Of a DNA stretch of 64,000 bases, positions 1-9,872 are shown piece after piece. Both the position numbers and the translations under genes were made by a program. Under the pieces are notes generated by a model, which was given only the letters and a program-made list of their open reading frames with translations, had not been told where the DNA came from and did no database searches. The stretch is from positions 434,001 to 498,000 of the forward strand of contig NZ_CM002917.1 of the NCBI RefSeq assembly GCF_000154705.2, read 5' to 3'. The stretch comes from Hoeflea phototrophica DFL-43 (GTDB taxonomy: Bacteria > Pseudomonadota > Alphaproteobacteria > Rhizobiales > Rhizobiaceae). The number at the start of each line of letters is the position of its first letter. Position 1 is the stretch's first letter.

Positions 1-281
1 TTCTTCGGCATGGTCAGCGCAATCGCGATCCCCAGCGGGATCTCAATCGACAGGATGATGAAGGAGAACAGCAGGTTTCGCGCCAGCGCATCCCAGAACC
101 GGTCCGATCTCAGGACATCCTGAAACCACTCGGTGCCGGCCCAGAAGAACTGGTTGTTGCCGAAGGTGTCCTGGAACGAATAGTTGATCACCGTCATGAT
201 CGGAATGATGGCGCTGAGCGCCACCAGCACGAACACCGGAATGACGAACAGCCAGGCCTTGTTGTTATAGGGCTTATCCAT
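1..281 (-). CDS. glpP: Glycerol ABC transporter permease GlpP (C-terminal part lost at window edge)
   Basis: Only the N-terminal 93 or so residues are inside the window. The protein starts MDKPYNNKAW, followed by a hydrophobic first membrane segment (about residues 9-30). A periplasmic loop with the sequence YSFQDTFGNNQFFW is typical of MalF/UgpA-like permeases, and a second membrane segment begins near residue 73. The start codon at 281 lies 2 bp after the glpT stop, so the two are translationally coupled. In rhizobia the glycerol importer order is glpD-glpS-glpT-glpP-glpQ-glpV, and this matches it. The identity as GlpP rests mainly on that gene order; the sequence alone supports only a binding-protein-dependent sugar/polyol permease. 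Confidence 0.8.
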   Translation of the reverse strand, partial: MDKPYNNKAWLFVIPVFVLVALSAIIPIMTVINYSFQDTFGNNQFFWAGTEWFQDVLRSDRFWDALARNLLFSFIILSIEIPLGIAIALTMPK

Positions 282-283
282 CC

Positions 284-1357
<1,074 letters not shown>

Positions 1358-1366
1358 GACCGGACC

Positions 1367-2449
1367 TCAATTCTGACGATCGGAACCTGGGGCGGAAACC
1401 AGGTTCTTGTTGTGATCGAAGACAAACAGATGGTCCTGGTCGAGATAGGCGGGAATGTCGTCCCCGATCTCGACACGATGAACGCCATGCATCAGCGCAA
1501 CCATGTGAATGCCCTTGCTTTGAAGATGAATGAAGCTCTCCGAGCCCGTTATCTCCGTGGTGGAAACTGTGCATTCAAGCTTCATTGATTTGCCTTGGGG
1601 CTGGTGCAACGACATGTGGTGCGGTCTTACGCCAATCGTGTAGTCACCATCCTGAAGACTTGCGACGGCGTCGGGAACGTCGATGCGGTTGGCGTTGAAG
1701 ACAAACTCCGAGCCCGACTTGCGAACCGGCAGAACATTCATAGGCGGATCCGAGAATGTCTGCGCTGTCAGCAGATCGGATGGCCGGTTGTAGACATCGA
1801 TCGTCTGATCGAACTGCGTGACCCGTCCCTCATGCAGGGTTGCGGTCTTGCCGCCCAGCAACAGGGCCTCCTGCGGTTCGGTTGTGGCATAGACAAAGAT
1901 CGCACCGGTCTCGGCAAAAATCTTCGGCAGCTCCACCCTGAGTTCTTCGCGCAACTTGTAGTCCAGATTGGCCAAAGGCTCATCGAGCAGCACAAGCTCG
2001 GCATCCTTGACCAGCGCCCGTGCCAAGGCTGTGCGCTGCTGCTGGCCGCCGGAAAGGTTCAGTGGGGTCCGGTCCAGATAGGGGGACAGTTTCATCAGGT
2101 CTGCGGCTTCACGCACGCGGCGGTCTATCGTGGCGCCATCAACTCCAGCGACCCGCATCGGGGAGGCGATGTTTTCATAAACCGTCATGGCCGGATAATT
2201 GATGAACTGCTGGTACACCATCGCGACATTGCGCTTTTGAACCGGCATGCCAACGACATTGGTTCCATTCATCAGGATCTGGCCCGATGTGGGACGATCA
2301 AGCCCTGCCATCAGGCGCATCAGCGAAGTCTTGCCGGACAAGGTCGGGCCGAGCAGAATGTTCACCGAGCCCCTCTCAAGCGTCATCGACACATCGCCGA
2401 TGTGCTGGCTTCTGCCGACCTTCTTGCTGACGTTTTTCATTTCCAGCAT
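1367..2449 (-). CDS. glpS: Glycerol ABC transporter ATP-binding protein GlpS
   Basis: 360-residue ATPase paired with GlpT. Walker A is GPTLSGKTS (34-42), the signature is a canonical LSGGQQQR (132-139) and Walker B is LVLLDEP (152-158), followed by a normal NLD D-loop. The switch-histidine position, VTHD in most family members, reads ATTEP (188-192), so the H-loop histidine is missing. The C-terminal third (from about 235) is the TOBE/MalK-like regulatory domain. The start at 2449 is 9 bp after the glpD stop. In the known rhizobial glycerol importer two different ATPases, GlpS and GlpT, serve one permease pair, and the two genes here fit that arrangement. Confidence 0.88.
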   Translation of the reverse strand: MLEMKNVSKKVGRSQHIGDVSMTLERGSVNILLGPTLSGKTSLMRLMAGLDRPTSGQILMNGTNVVGMPVQKRNVAMVYQQFINYPAMTVYENIASPMRVAGVDGATIDRRVREAADLMKLSPYLDRTPLNLSGGQQQRTALARALVKDAELVLLDEPLANLDYKLREELRVELPKIFAETGAIFVYATTEPQEALLLGGKTATLHEGRVTQFDQTIDVYNRPSDLLTAQTFSDPPMNVLPVRKSGSEFVFNANRIDVPDAVASLQDGDYTIGVRPHHMSLHQPQGKSMKLECTVSTTEITGSESFIHLQSKGIHMVALMHGVHRVEIGDDIPAYLDQDHLFVFDHNKNLVSAPGSDRQN

Positions 2450-2458
2450 TTACAATTC

Positions 2459-3976
2459 CTACTCCGCTGCAAAATTCTGCAGTTGCTTGTGCTCACGCAT
2501 GAAGGCGTCGAGACGGTCAGTCTGTTCCGGTGTGAAACGAATGCCAAGCTTGCTTCTGCGCCACACCACATCGGCAGCAGTTTGAGCCCATTCGTTCTTC
2601 ATCAGGTAACGCACTTCCGCCTCGGTCAATCCATGACCGAACTCTTCGCCCAGATCCACATGGGACTTTGCCTCGCCGAGAATTTCAAGGGCTTTCAAAC
2701 CATAGGAGCGTACAAGGCGCTCACTGTGGGATGTCTCAAGAAACGGATAGTGAGAGTGCACTTTTGAAAGAAGATCAGAAAATCCCGAGACACCGAACTC
2801 GCCGCCTGGCAGTACGCTTGCCTTCGTCCAGGGCACGCCCTTGCTGCCGATCGCCTCTTCCACCTTTGCCAGCATCGATTCCGCCAGCCGCCGGTATGTG
2901 GTGATCTTGCCGCCGAAGATGTTGATGACCTTCGGCCCTGCAGCGCCATCCGTGCGCAAGACATAATCTCGGGTTGCCTCCTGCGCCTTGGAGGCGCCGT
3001 CATCATAGAGCGGACGCACACCCGAATAGGTCCAGACGATATCGTCCCGGGTGACAGGTTCTTTGAAATACTGGCTGGCGCCAGCGCAAAGATAGGCGAT
3101 CTCCTGATCCGATATTTTCACATCGGACGGGTCACCCTTGTAATCCTGATCCGTCGTGCCGATCAGCGTGTAATCCTGCTCATAGGGGATCGCGAAAAAG
3201 ATCCGCTCATCCGAATTCTGGAAAAAATAGGCCTTCGGATGCGCGAACTTCTTGCGAACGACGATGTGGCTGCCCTGGACCAGGCGAACGTTGCGAGCCT
3301 GGTTCTCACCCATTGACGCCCTTAGAATGTCGTCAACCCATGGCCCGCCGGCATTGACAATCAGCCTTGCAGAAACCCGGCGCGTGACCCCGGTATCCGC
3401 GGCCTGGAGATCGATCTCCCACAGGTCGCTGGCCTTCTTCGCCGACACAACCTTGGTGCGTGTGAAAATCTCCGCGCCCTTTGCCTTTGCATCCATGGCA
3501 TTGAGCACAACCAGGCGCGCGTCATTGACCCAGCAATCCGAATACTCGAAGGCCTTGGTGAACTGGTCTTTCAGCGGTCCGCCGGCGGCGTCGCGTCTCA
3601 GATCAAGCACCTTGGTCGCAGGCAAAATCTTCCGCCCGCCCAGATGGTCGTACAAGAACAATCCAAGGCGCAGCAGCCATGCCGGCCTCATGCCCTTGTG
3701 GTGCGGCAGCACAAAGCGCAGTGGCCAGATGATGTGGGGCGCCATGTTCAGCAAAACTTCGCGCTCGATCAGCGCTTCGCGAACGAGGCGGAATTCATAG
3801 TGCTCGAGATAACGAAGTCCGCCATGAATAAGCTTGGTGGACCAGGAGGAGGTTCCGGAGCCCAGGTCGCTCATCTCGGCCAGGCAAACGGAATAGCCAC
3901 GGCCTGCCGCATCACGCGCAATGCCGCACCCATTAATCCCTCCGCCAACAACGAAGATATCGTAAATCTCAGACAA
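2459..3976 (-). CDS. glpD: Glycerol-3-phosphate dehydrogenase (FAD, quinone-linked) GlpD
   Basis: 505-residue flavoprotein that oxidises sn-glycerol 3-phosphate to dihydroxyacetone phosphate and passes electrons to quinone at the inner face of the membrane. The FAD-binding dinucleotide fold is obvious at the N-terminus (VVGGGINGCGIARDAAGRG, residues 9-27). The conserved SSWSTKLIHGGLRYLE stretch follows at about 43-58, with GTTDQDY near 275 and the YSGVRPL motif near 320. Length is normal for GlpD (500-510 residues). It is the first gene of the minus-strand glp operon (glpS 9 bp downstream). A glycerol kinase and a GlpR regulator are not in the window and are presumably further along the operon. 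Confidence 0.95.
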   Translation of the reverse strand: MSEIYDIFVVGGGINGCGIARDAAGRGYSVCLAEMSDLGSGTSSWSTKLIHGGLRYLEHYEFRLVREALIEREVLLNMAPHIIWPLRFVLPHHKGMRPAWLLRLGLFLYDHLGGRKILPATKVLDLRRDAAGGPLKDQFTKAFEYSDCWVNDARLVVLNAMDAKAKGAEIFTRTKVVSAKKASDLWEIDLQAADTGVTRRVSARLIVNAGGPWVDDILRASMGENQARNVRLVQGSHIVVRKKFAHPKAYFFQNSDERIFFAIPYEQDYTLIGTTDQDYKGDPSDVKISDQEIAYLCAGASQYFKEPVTRDDIVWTYSGVRPLYDDGASKAQEATRDYVLRTDGAAGPKVINIFGGKITTYRRLAESMLAKVEEAIGSKGVPWTKASVLPGGEFGVSGFSDLLSKVHSHYPFLETSHSERLVRSYGLKALEILGEAKSHVDLGEEFGHGLTEAEVRYLMKNEWAQTAADVVWRRSKLGIRFTPEQTDRLDAFMREHKQLQNFAAE

Positions 3977-4304
3977 GAAACCCTCCCGGAACCGGCGCCG
4001 CTTCCTCCAAAGCGAAACCTGAGCCCAATGAAAGCGAAGATTATTCGAATGTCAAACGAAATCGCTCGAAGATGATGGTTGCATCTCAAGATCAGAGGCA
4101 ACCGCTTGGTGATGCCCTTAAATTGGGCGCGCATTTTAATTGGGCAGGGAGTCGATGCTTCATACGGTGATCGCCTCGCACCATCTGCAAGTCGAATGCG
4201 AAAATTTCGTAGCTTTCGCGTTGCGTTCACTTGAACGATCACTACAAATGATCCTGATTGAGCCACTTTTCGGGCCGATTCCGTTCAAATTCTCCGAGGT
4301 CGCC
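3977..4304. promoter_or_regulatory. Divergent glpD / SDR intergenic region with DeoR-type half-sites
   Basis: This 328-bp gap separates glpD (minus) from the SDR gene (plus). Between 4008 and 4070 there is a run of short direct repeats containing GCGAAA, GCGAAG and AAACGAAA (4054-4061), flanked by TTCGAA- and TCGAAG-like elements. AAACGAAA repeats are the usual recognition units of DeoR-family regulators such as GlpR, so this is a plausible GlpR operator overlapping the glpD promoter. The assignment is inferred, because no glpR gene is visible here. The rest of the gap (4075-4290) shows no recognisable element. Confidence 0.4.
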
Positions 4305-5066
4305 ATGCATCAGACAGGTTTTTCCAGGGACCTTTTCAAGGACAAGACCGTCGTCATAACCGGCGCAGGCCGCGGCATCGGGTTTTGCGTGGCCAATGTC
4401 TTTGCGAAGCTCGGTGCCCGTGTCATCGTCCACAGCGGGCGGGCCGGAACCGCCACGAAGTTTTCAGATACTGCAATTGAAGCCATCGAGGCGGATTTTC
4501 TCAGCCGGTCTGAAATCGGCAGCTTCGTTGAAGAGGTGGCCGCAAGAACCGGGACCATCGATGTGTTGATCAACAATGCGGGGACGATGCATGGCAGGTT
4601 TCCTGCAGGCGACCTGACAGATCAACAATATGACGATCTGGTCATGCTCAATCAGACCGCAGTTGTCATGGTGTGCCGCGGCCTGCTGCCAAAGCTTCGC
4701 GAGGCGGAAGATGCGTCTATCATCAACACCGTTTCCATATCCGCTAAAACCGGCGGCAGCCCCGGTTCGTCCATATACAGCGCAACCAAGGCCTTTGTTT
4801 CAACCTACACCAAGGCGCTGGCCCGCGAACTTGCACCTGACGGCATTCGCGCCAATGCAATTTCGCCCGGCACGATCGATACCGAGTTTCACGAAAGATA
4901 TTCGTCCAAACAGAAGCTCGAAGGTACGAAGAGTGCAATTCCGCTCAAGAGGCTGGGCACTCCGGAAGACTGCGCACCGGCCTTCGTGTTTTTGGCAAGC
5001 AATCAGCTGTCAGGTTACATCACCGGGCAGGTTCTCGAGATCAATGGCGGACAACTGATCGCTTGA
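4305..5066 (+). CDS. Short-chain dehydrogenase/reductase (SDR), substrate unknown
   Basis: 253-residue classical SDR using the start at 4305, which has a CGAGG ribosome site just upstream and places the cofactor motif at the usual position. An in-frame upstream start at 4140 would add an unrelated 55-residue leader. TGAGRGIG (19-26) is the nucleotide-binding motif and NNAG is at 90-93. The catalytic residues are S144, Y158 and K162 (YSATK), and the C-terminal end GQVLEINGGQ is typical of the family. It is transcribed divergently from glpD. The shared promoter suggests a role in polyol or sugar-alcohol oxidation, but nothing in the sequence fixes the substrate. Confidence 0.85.
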   Translation: MHQTGFSRDLFKDKTVVITGAGRGIGFCVANVFAKLGARVIVHSGRAGTATKFSDTAIEAIEADFLSRSEIGSFVEEVAARTGTIDVLINNAGTMHGRFPAGDLTDQQYDDLVMLNQTAVVMVCRGLLPKLREAEDASIINTVSISAKTGGSPGSSIYSATKAFVSTYTKALARELAPDGIRANAISPGTIDTEFHERYSSKQKLEGTKSAIPLKRLGTPEDCAPAFVFLASNQLSGYITGQVLEINGGQLIA

Positions 5067-5137
5067 TGTGGCTTGGTTGGCCTTTGCACAGGATCTCCTG
5101 CGCCGCTTGTGCGTTCGAATTTTACGTACGTCACCAC

Positions 5138-6361
5138 TTACATAATGATTAGTTCGGGCACCGCGACGACGAACCTGGTGCCTTTTGCCGCCAGATGCGC
5201 GTTCTGGGAGCGCACCTCTTGGGCGATGTTCCACGGCAGGATGATCAGATAATCGGGCCGCCGGCTCTCAAGAACGGCGGGATCGAGTATCGGGATATGA
5301 CTGCCGGGCATGAACTTGCCGATTTTCGCCGCTGCCGCGTCGCAGATGAAAGGCAGCAGATCGGGCTTGATGCCGGCATAGTTGAGCAATGTGTTACCCT
5401 TGGCCGCTGCACCGTAGCCCGCCACGCTTCGACCCTCCCGTCTGGCCGTCAGCAGAAACTCGATGAGTCCGTTCCTGACCGCCTCGGTCTTGGCCTGAAA
5501 ACCTTCATAGTAGTCAGCAGTTGCCATTCCGCGCCTGGTTTCCTCGGCCAGAACGGCGTTCACGGCCGGCGCTTCGACATGGCTCGCCCCGGAATGGCAG
5601 CCATAGACCCGGAGGCTGCCGCCGTGAGTCGGCAATTCATCAACGTCGAAAATGCGCAAGCCGGCTTGTGCAAAGATCCGCGCCACCACCATCAGCGAGA
5701 GATAGGAAAAATGCTCGTGATAGATGGTGTCGAACTGGCTGAACTCCACAAGCCGCATCAGATGCGGAAACTCGAGCGTGACCACGCCGCCGGGCTTCAG
5801 AGCGCGCGCGAGCCCAGCTGTAAAATCATTGATGTCGGGCACATGGGCAAAGACATTGTTGCCGGCGATCAGGTCAGCCTGTCGGCCTTCCTGCACCAGC
5901 CTGGCGGCAAGCTCGGCGCCGAAAAACGCTTGCAGCGTGGGCACGCCGATGGCTTCGGCCGCCGCCGCCGTACTTGCGGTTGGCTCAATCCCCAGACAGG
6001 GAATGCCGTGTTCGACGAAGTTGCGCAACAGATAGCCGTCATTGGAGGCAACCTCGATCACAAAGCTGTCGGGGTTTAGTCCGAACCGCGCGGTTACTTT
6101 CTCGCAATAGGCCTGCGCGTGCGCCAGCCAGCTGCGTGACGTGGAGGAGAAATAGGCGTAATCGGCATCAAAAACGGTGTCTTCCGCCACATAGTCCTCG
6201 GTTTGCACCAGATGGCATTCGCCGCAGACCAGAACGCGCAACGGGTAACAGGTTTCCGGCTTTTGCAAATCCGGCTCGGACAGATAGGCATTGGAGGGTG
6301 GCGCGCTGCCAAGGTCGACAAAGCACTGTGTCAGTGGAGCATGGCAATGACGGCATTTCAT
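5138..6361 (-). CDS. NDP-hexose C-methyltransferase-like SAM methyltransferase with N-terminal zinc motif
   Basis: 407-residue three-part enzyme. An N-terminal zinc motif uses C3, C6, C46 and C49. The Rossmann SAM domain has EVASNDGYLL beginning at residue 103 and the acidic IEPTA after the second strand. The C-terminal domain contains the GYGAAAKGNTLLNY motif. This architecture is that of sugar C-methyltransferases (TylCIII/NovU group), which methylate a keto-sugar nucleotide. The start at 6361 overlaps the stop of the upstream epimerase gene as ATGA, so earlier in-frame starts are unlikely. As the last gene of rfbF-rfbG-epimerase-methyltransferase, it probably adds a C-methyl branch to a CDP-4-keto-6-deoxy sugar. 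The sugar product is not known. Confidence 0.85.
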   Translation of the reverse strand: MKCRHCHAPLTQCFVDLGSAPPSNAYLSEPDLQKPETCYPLRVLVCGECHLVQTEDYVAEDTVFDADYAYFSSTSRSWLAHAQAYCEKVTARFGLNPDSFVIEVASNDGYLLRNFVEHGIPCLGIEPTASTAAAAEAIGVPTLQAFFGAELAARLVQEGRQADLIAGNNVFAHVPDINDFTAGLARALKPGGVVTLEFPHLMRLVEFSQFDTIYHEHFSYLSLMVVARIFAQAGLRIFDVDELPTHGGSLRVYGCHSGASHVEAPAVNAVLAEETRRGMATADYYEGFQAKTEAVRNGLIEFLLTARREGRSVAGYGAAAKGNTLLNYAGIKPDLLPFICDAAAAKIGKFMPGSHIPILDPAVLESRRPDYLIILPWNIAQEVRSQNAHLAAKGTRFVVAVPELIIM

Positions 6362-6906
6362 GGCGTGACCGGATCCAGCGCAAGCAGCCCGGGATGTGCC
6401 TTGTCGCGTTCCGAGAGCGTCGAGACTGGCAGCGGCCATGCCACGCCCACGCTCTCGTCGTCAAAGCGCAATCCACCCTCATGCTCGCGCTGATAGGGCA
6501 CCGAATGGCAGTAGAGCACTTCGGTGTCCGGCAACAGCGTCTGGAAGCCATGCGCCACGCCCTCGGGAACATAGACCATCGCGCCGCTTTCGGGTGTCAG
6601 TTCGACCGAGGTCCATTGCCCGAAGCCCGGAGATCCAGATCTGAGGTCAACCAGGACATCGAACATTGCTCCCTTGAGGCAACGCACCAGCTTGGCCTCC
6701 GCAGCCGGCGGGCGTTGAAAATGCAGGCCACGCAACGTGCCGACACGTGCGCTGTGCGAGACATTCATCTGTGCCCAGCTCGTGGCCAGACCATGCGCGG
6801 AAAATTCACTGGTGCAGAACATCCGGGCGAATGAGCCGCGCTCGTCACCGATCCGTTCTGGATCAATGCGAAAAGCGCCTTCGATGGAAAGGGCGGAAAA
6901 GATCAT
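6358..6906 (-). CDS. dTDP-4-dehydrorhamnose 3,5-epimerase family protein (RmlC/RfbC-like cupin)
   Basis: 182-residue RmlC-type cupin. The GTLRGLHFQ motif with the catalytic histidine at 62 is present, followed by KLVRCLKGAMFDVLVDLR with the conserved lysine at 72 and arginine at 75. The middle VYVPEGVAHGFQTL segment is also characteristic. It sits between rfbG and the C-methyltransferase, with ATGA stop/start overlaps on both sides, so the four genes are one operon. Because the operon makes a CDP-linked sugar, the likely substrate is CDP-4-keto-6-deoxyglucose rather than the dTDP sugar of true RmlC. No dTDP-rhamnose genes are nearby. Confidence 0.9.
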   Translation of the reverse strand: MIFSALSIEGAFRIDPERIGDERGSFARMFCTSEFSAHGLATSWAQMNVSHSARVGTLRGLHFQRPPAAEAKLVRCLKGAMFDVLVDLRSGSPGFGQWTSVELTPESGAMVYVPEGVAHGFQTLLPDTEVLYCHSVPYQREHEGGLRFDDESVGVAWPLPVSTLSERDKAHPGLLALDPVTP

Positions 6907-7958
6907 CCTGCTTCGAAGTCCGCGATCTGTGCGAGGCTGATGTCGAGTGGTGAGGCTCCATTCCGGACGGCATGGTACCAGCCGATCGTTTGGTCAACGG
7001 CGATCTCGAAAGGCCATTGCGCGGACCAGCCCAGATGTTGTCGGGCAAGGTCACTGGCAACTGCCAGCAGACCGGCTTCATGCGGTGCCTTTGTGTCCGA
7101 AACATCGCGCCATTGATCTGCCGCGGCTCCAGGCCAAGCGTCCAGCGCCCGCTTTGCCAGATCCATCACCGTCCGCAAATTGTCCGCCGCCGGGCCGAAA
7201 TTATAGGCCCGGTCATGGGCGCTGTCGCCGTGGAGCATCTCGGCCAACCGGAGGTATCCCGACAGCGGCTCGAGCACATGCTGCCATGGCCGCACGGCGG
7301 ACGGGTTGCGTACGTCAATGGTCTTGCCGGCTTCAAGCGCCCTGATGATATCGGGCACAATCCGGTTTTCTGAATAGTCACCCCCGCCAATCACGTTTCC
7401 TGCACGCGCCGTCGCCAGCCGCAACTTGCCCTCCGCGGCATAGGAATCGCGCCAGCTCTGGACCAGGATTTCCGTTGCCGCCTTGGACGAACTGTAGAGA
7501 TCATGGCCACCAAGCGGGTCTGTCTCGCGGTAAGGATACTCCCACTCCCGGTTCTCGTAGACCTTGTCGGTGGTTATCACGATGACGGTTGCCGACCTGC
7601 CGCCCTGCCGCAGCGCATCAAGCAGATGCAAGGTGCCGCCCACATTGGTTTGCCAGGTCTCAACCGGTGCTTCATAGGAGCGCAACACCAGCGATTGGGC
7701 GGCAAGGTGAAAAACGACTTCGGGTCTGACCTGCTCGACCCGCCGCAAGACCGTTGGCCCGTCGCGGATGTCGCCAAGTCCGTGATCAAGCCGGGTTTCG
7801 AGGTTCATCAGGTCAAACAGGTTGGGATCAGTGTCCGGCGCCAGCGCCAATCCGTAGACATCTGCACCCATTTTTGTCAGCCAGAGTGACAGCCAGCTTC
7901 CCTTGAAGCCGGTGTGCCCGGTAACCAGCACCCGGCGGTCTTTCCAGAAGTCTGTCAT
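6903..7958 (-). CDS. rfbG: CDP-glucose 4,6-dehydratase RfbG
   Basis: 351-residue NAD-dependent extended SDR that converts CDP-glucose to CDP-4-keto-6-deoxyglucose. From the start at 7958 the N-terminus reads WKDRRVLVTGHTGFKGSW, with the NAD motif TGHTGFKG at 13-20. The catalytic TTDKVYEN segment is at 129-136 and YSSSK at 155-159. The phrase GHTGFKGSWL is diagnostic of the RfbG subgroup. The chosen ATG overlaps the rfbF stop as ATGA; an upstream in-frame ATG at 7994 would sit inside rfbF. It acts directly after RfbF in the pathway. Confidence 0.93.
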   Translation of the reverse strand: MTDFWKDRRVLVTGHTGFKGSWLSLWLTKMGADVYGLALAPDTDPNLFDLMNLETRLDHGLGDIRDGPTVLRRVEQVRPEVVFHLAAQSLVLRSYEAPVETWQTNVGGTLHLLDALRQGGRSATVIVITTDKVYENREWEYPYRETDPLGGHDLYSSSKAATEILVQSWRDSYAAEGKLRLATARAGNVIGGGDYSENRIVPDIIRALEAGKTIDVRNPSAVRPWQHVLEPLSGYLRLAEMLHGDSAHDRAYNFGPAADNLRTVMDLAKRALDAWPGAAADQWRDVSDTKAPHEAGLLAVASDLARQHLGWSAQWPFEIAVDQTIGWYHAVRNGASPLDISLAQIADFEAG

Positions 7959-8728
7959 GCCCAGATTTTCCAAGGCGGCCGTTCGCTCGCCCATTGCCGT
8001 TCCAGGCTTTCCTTATCGCGGAGCGTGTCCATGGAGGCCCAGAAGCCCCTGTGCTTCCAGACCGCCAATTGATTGTCTGCAGCAAGAGTTTCCATCGGTG
8101 CACCCTCCAGGACGACGTCGTCCCCGGAGATCCGGTCGATGATCGACGGTTCGCAGACAAAGAACCCGCCACTGACCCAACGCCCGTCGCCGCGCGGTTT
8201 CTCCAGAAACTCCGTTGCCCGGTCCTGCTCAATCTCCAATGCTCCGAAGCGCCCGGTCGGCTGTACAGCGGTGATCGTCGCCTGGACGTTCTGCTTGCGG
8301 TGAAAATCCACCACGTCGGAGATGTTGAGATCGGTTACGCCGTCGCCATAGGTCAGGCAGAAAGTGTCATCGAGGTGATCGCGTACACGGCGCAGACGGC
8401 CACCGGTCTGGGTTTCGGCCCCGGTGTCGACCAGTGTCACCTTCCAGGGATCGGCGTAGCGCTGGTGCACCTCCATCGAGTTCTGGGACAGGTCGATCGT
8501 CACATCCGACATATGCAGGAAGTAGTTGGCGAAATATTCCTTGATCAGATAGCCCTTGTAGCCACAGCAGATGACGAATTCAGTGATGTTGTGCGCACCA
8601 TAGATCTTCATGATGTGCCACAGGATGGGTTTGCCACCGATCTCGATCATCGGTTTCGGCCTGAGATGCGACTCTTCACTGATCCGCGTTCCAAGGCCTC
8701 CGGCCAGTATGACTGCTTTCAATGACAC
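7955..8728 (-). CDS. rfbF: Glucose-1-phosphate cytidylyltransferase RfbF
   Basis: 257-residue nucleotidyltransferase that makes CDP-glucose from CTP and glucose 1-phosphate. The signature AVILAGGLGTRISEES is at 5-20 and the substrate loop RPKPMIEIGGKPILWH is at 23-38, both typical of RfbF rather than RmlA. TYGDGVTDLNISDVV, the metal-binding aspartate segment, lies near 128-142. It is the first gene of a four-gene minus-strand operon (rfbF, rfbG, epimerase, C-methyltransferase) with start/stop overlaps throughout. A short ACACGTGT palindrome (8730-8737) lies directly before the start codon. Confidence 0.94.
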   Translation of the reverse strand: MSLKAVILAGGLGTRISEESHLRPKPMIEIGGKPILWHIMKIYGAHNITEFVICCGYKGYLIKEYFANYFLHMSDVTIDLSQNSMEVHQRYADPWKVTLVDTGAETQTGGRLRRVRDHLDDTFCLTYGDGVTDLNISDVVDFHRKQNVQATITAVQPTGRFGALEIEQDRATEFLEKPRGDGRWVSGGFFVCEPSIIDRISGDDVVLEGAPMETLAADNQLAVWKHRGFWASMDTLRDKESLERQWASERPPWKIWA

Positions 8729-9050
8729 GACACGTGTTCCCCCGATCCGAGCTGCCCTCGGGCTTTGATCCTCTCAAAATGGCAGTGCCAGGCTGACTGA
8801 GTCGCACCGATTTGGCTTGTTCGACTGGAAAATGCACCAGCCATCGTCCATCCGCAACGTCAAGCAGGCCGATGCGCGCGATGGAGGAGGGTTATCAACC
8901 GACAAACGGGCCTGATTGGCCCTTGCCGTGATCAAAGCCGGTCGTTTACAACAACGCTCGGCATTCCCATGGGGTCTTGCAGGCGCCACCGCTGGAGGGT
9001 CAGCGCAGGCTTTTGATGCGCGTGGGCCAGCAAGGGCGCTTAAGAACAGC
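8729..9050. other. Divergent intergenic region between the rfbF and GT25 genes
   Basis: This 322-bp stretch lies between two divergently transcribed glycan genes and should carry both promoters. Apart from the ACACGTGT palindrome at 8730-8737 and a small GGGCC/GGCCC hairpin at 8908-8922 there is no recognisable operator, terminator or small gene. In-frame upstream TTG/ATG starts for the GT25 gene exist, but the encoded leader has no domain similarity. Confidence 0.4.
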
Positions 9051-9809
9051 ATGAACATGAACGGTGACATTGAGGCATTTATCATTCACCTGGCCCGTGC
9101 CACGGCACGGCGGCCGCAGGTCGATCACTTGCTTAAGGCCTGCCCGGTGCCGGCACGGGTACTCGACGCAGTTGACGGGCGGGCGATGTCCGAGGCCGAA
9201 ATCGATGCTGTCTATTCACGCAAGAGCATGCATGCCCCGCATTATCCCTTCGAGATGACGGCCGGCGAGGTCGGTTGCTTCCTGAGCCACCGCAAGGCCT
9301 GGCAGGCAATTGTCGCTTGCGGACGTGACGCAGGGCTGGTGATCGAGGACGATGTTGAAATCGATGCGGATGTGTTTGCCACAGCACTGGAGTTCGCCCG
9401 GGAACACGTCTCCGCCCATGGCATCGTACAGTTTCAGGTGCGCAGGATTGCTGAGCCAGGCCCGCTTATTGCCTCCACTGACGCAGTGGTTCTCGCCCGC
9501 CCGATGATCATTCCTCTAAGAGCCTCCTGCACACTCTATTCGCGCTCTGCGGCTGAACGGCTGTTGGCGCAGACCGGACGGTTCGACCGGCCGATTGATG
9601 GCCATGTGCAACTGCACTGGGTGACCGGGCTGAGGCCGTTGATTGCGGTCCCGTCGGGCGTCCGCGACAAGGCGGCAGATATCGGCGGCACCACGATCCA
9701 GGCCCGCAATGTGCCGTGGCGCCAGCGGCTGCGGCGAGAGCTGTTGCGGCCGATTTACCGTGCCCGTGTTTCAGCGCTTTCGAGACGTCACGACCAGCCT
9801 CCGGAATGA
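9051..9809 (+). CDS. Glycosyltransferase family 25 protein (LPS glycosyltransferase-like)
   Basis: 252 residues starting MNMNGDIEAF. The family-25 pattern is clear: the opening AFIIHLARATARRP, the GEVGCFLSHRKAWQAIV block near 75-91 and a VIEDDVEID metal-binding DxD-like motif near 101-109. These enzymes transfer galactose or related sugars in lipooligosaccharide outer core, acting at the cytoplasmic face of the inner membrane. The start at 9051 has another ATG two codons later (9057), and neither has a strong ribosome site. It opens a plus-strand group with two FkbM methyltransferases and a fucosyltransferase. The donor and acceptor sugars cannot be read from the sequence. Confidence 0.85.
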   Translation: MNMNGDIEAFIIHLARATARRPQVDHLLKACPVPARVLDAVDGRAMSEAEIDAVYSRKSMHAPHYPFEMTAGEVGCFLSHRKAWQAIVACGRDAGLVIEDDVEIDADVFATALEFAREHVSAHGIVQFQVRRIAEPGPLIASTDAVVLARPMIIPLRASCTLYSRSAAERLLAQTGRFDRPIDGHVQLHWVTGLRPLIAVPSGVRDKAADIGGTTIQARNVPWRQRLRRELLRPIYRARVSALSRRHDQPPE

Positions 9810-9872
9810 ATAGCGACGACTGGTTCCTGCGGTGGCTGGACCGGCCAGGCGGAATGGGATATCCAGCCGCTC

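Noticed and set aside
5067..5137. Terminator between the SDR gene and the converging C-methyltransferase gene
   Set aside because: No stem longer than four base pairs and no T-run could be found in this 71-bp gap.
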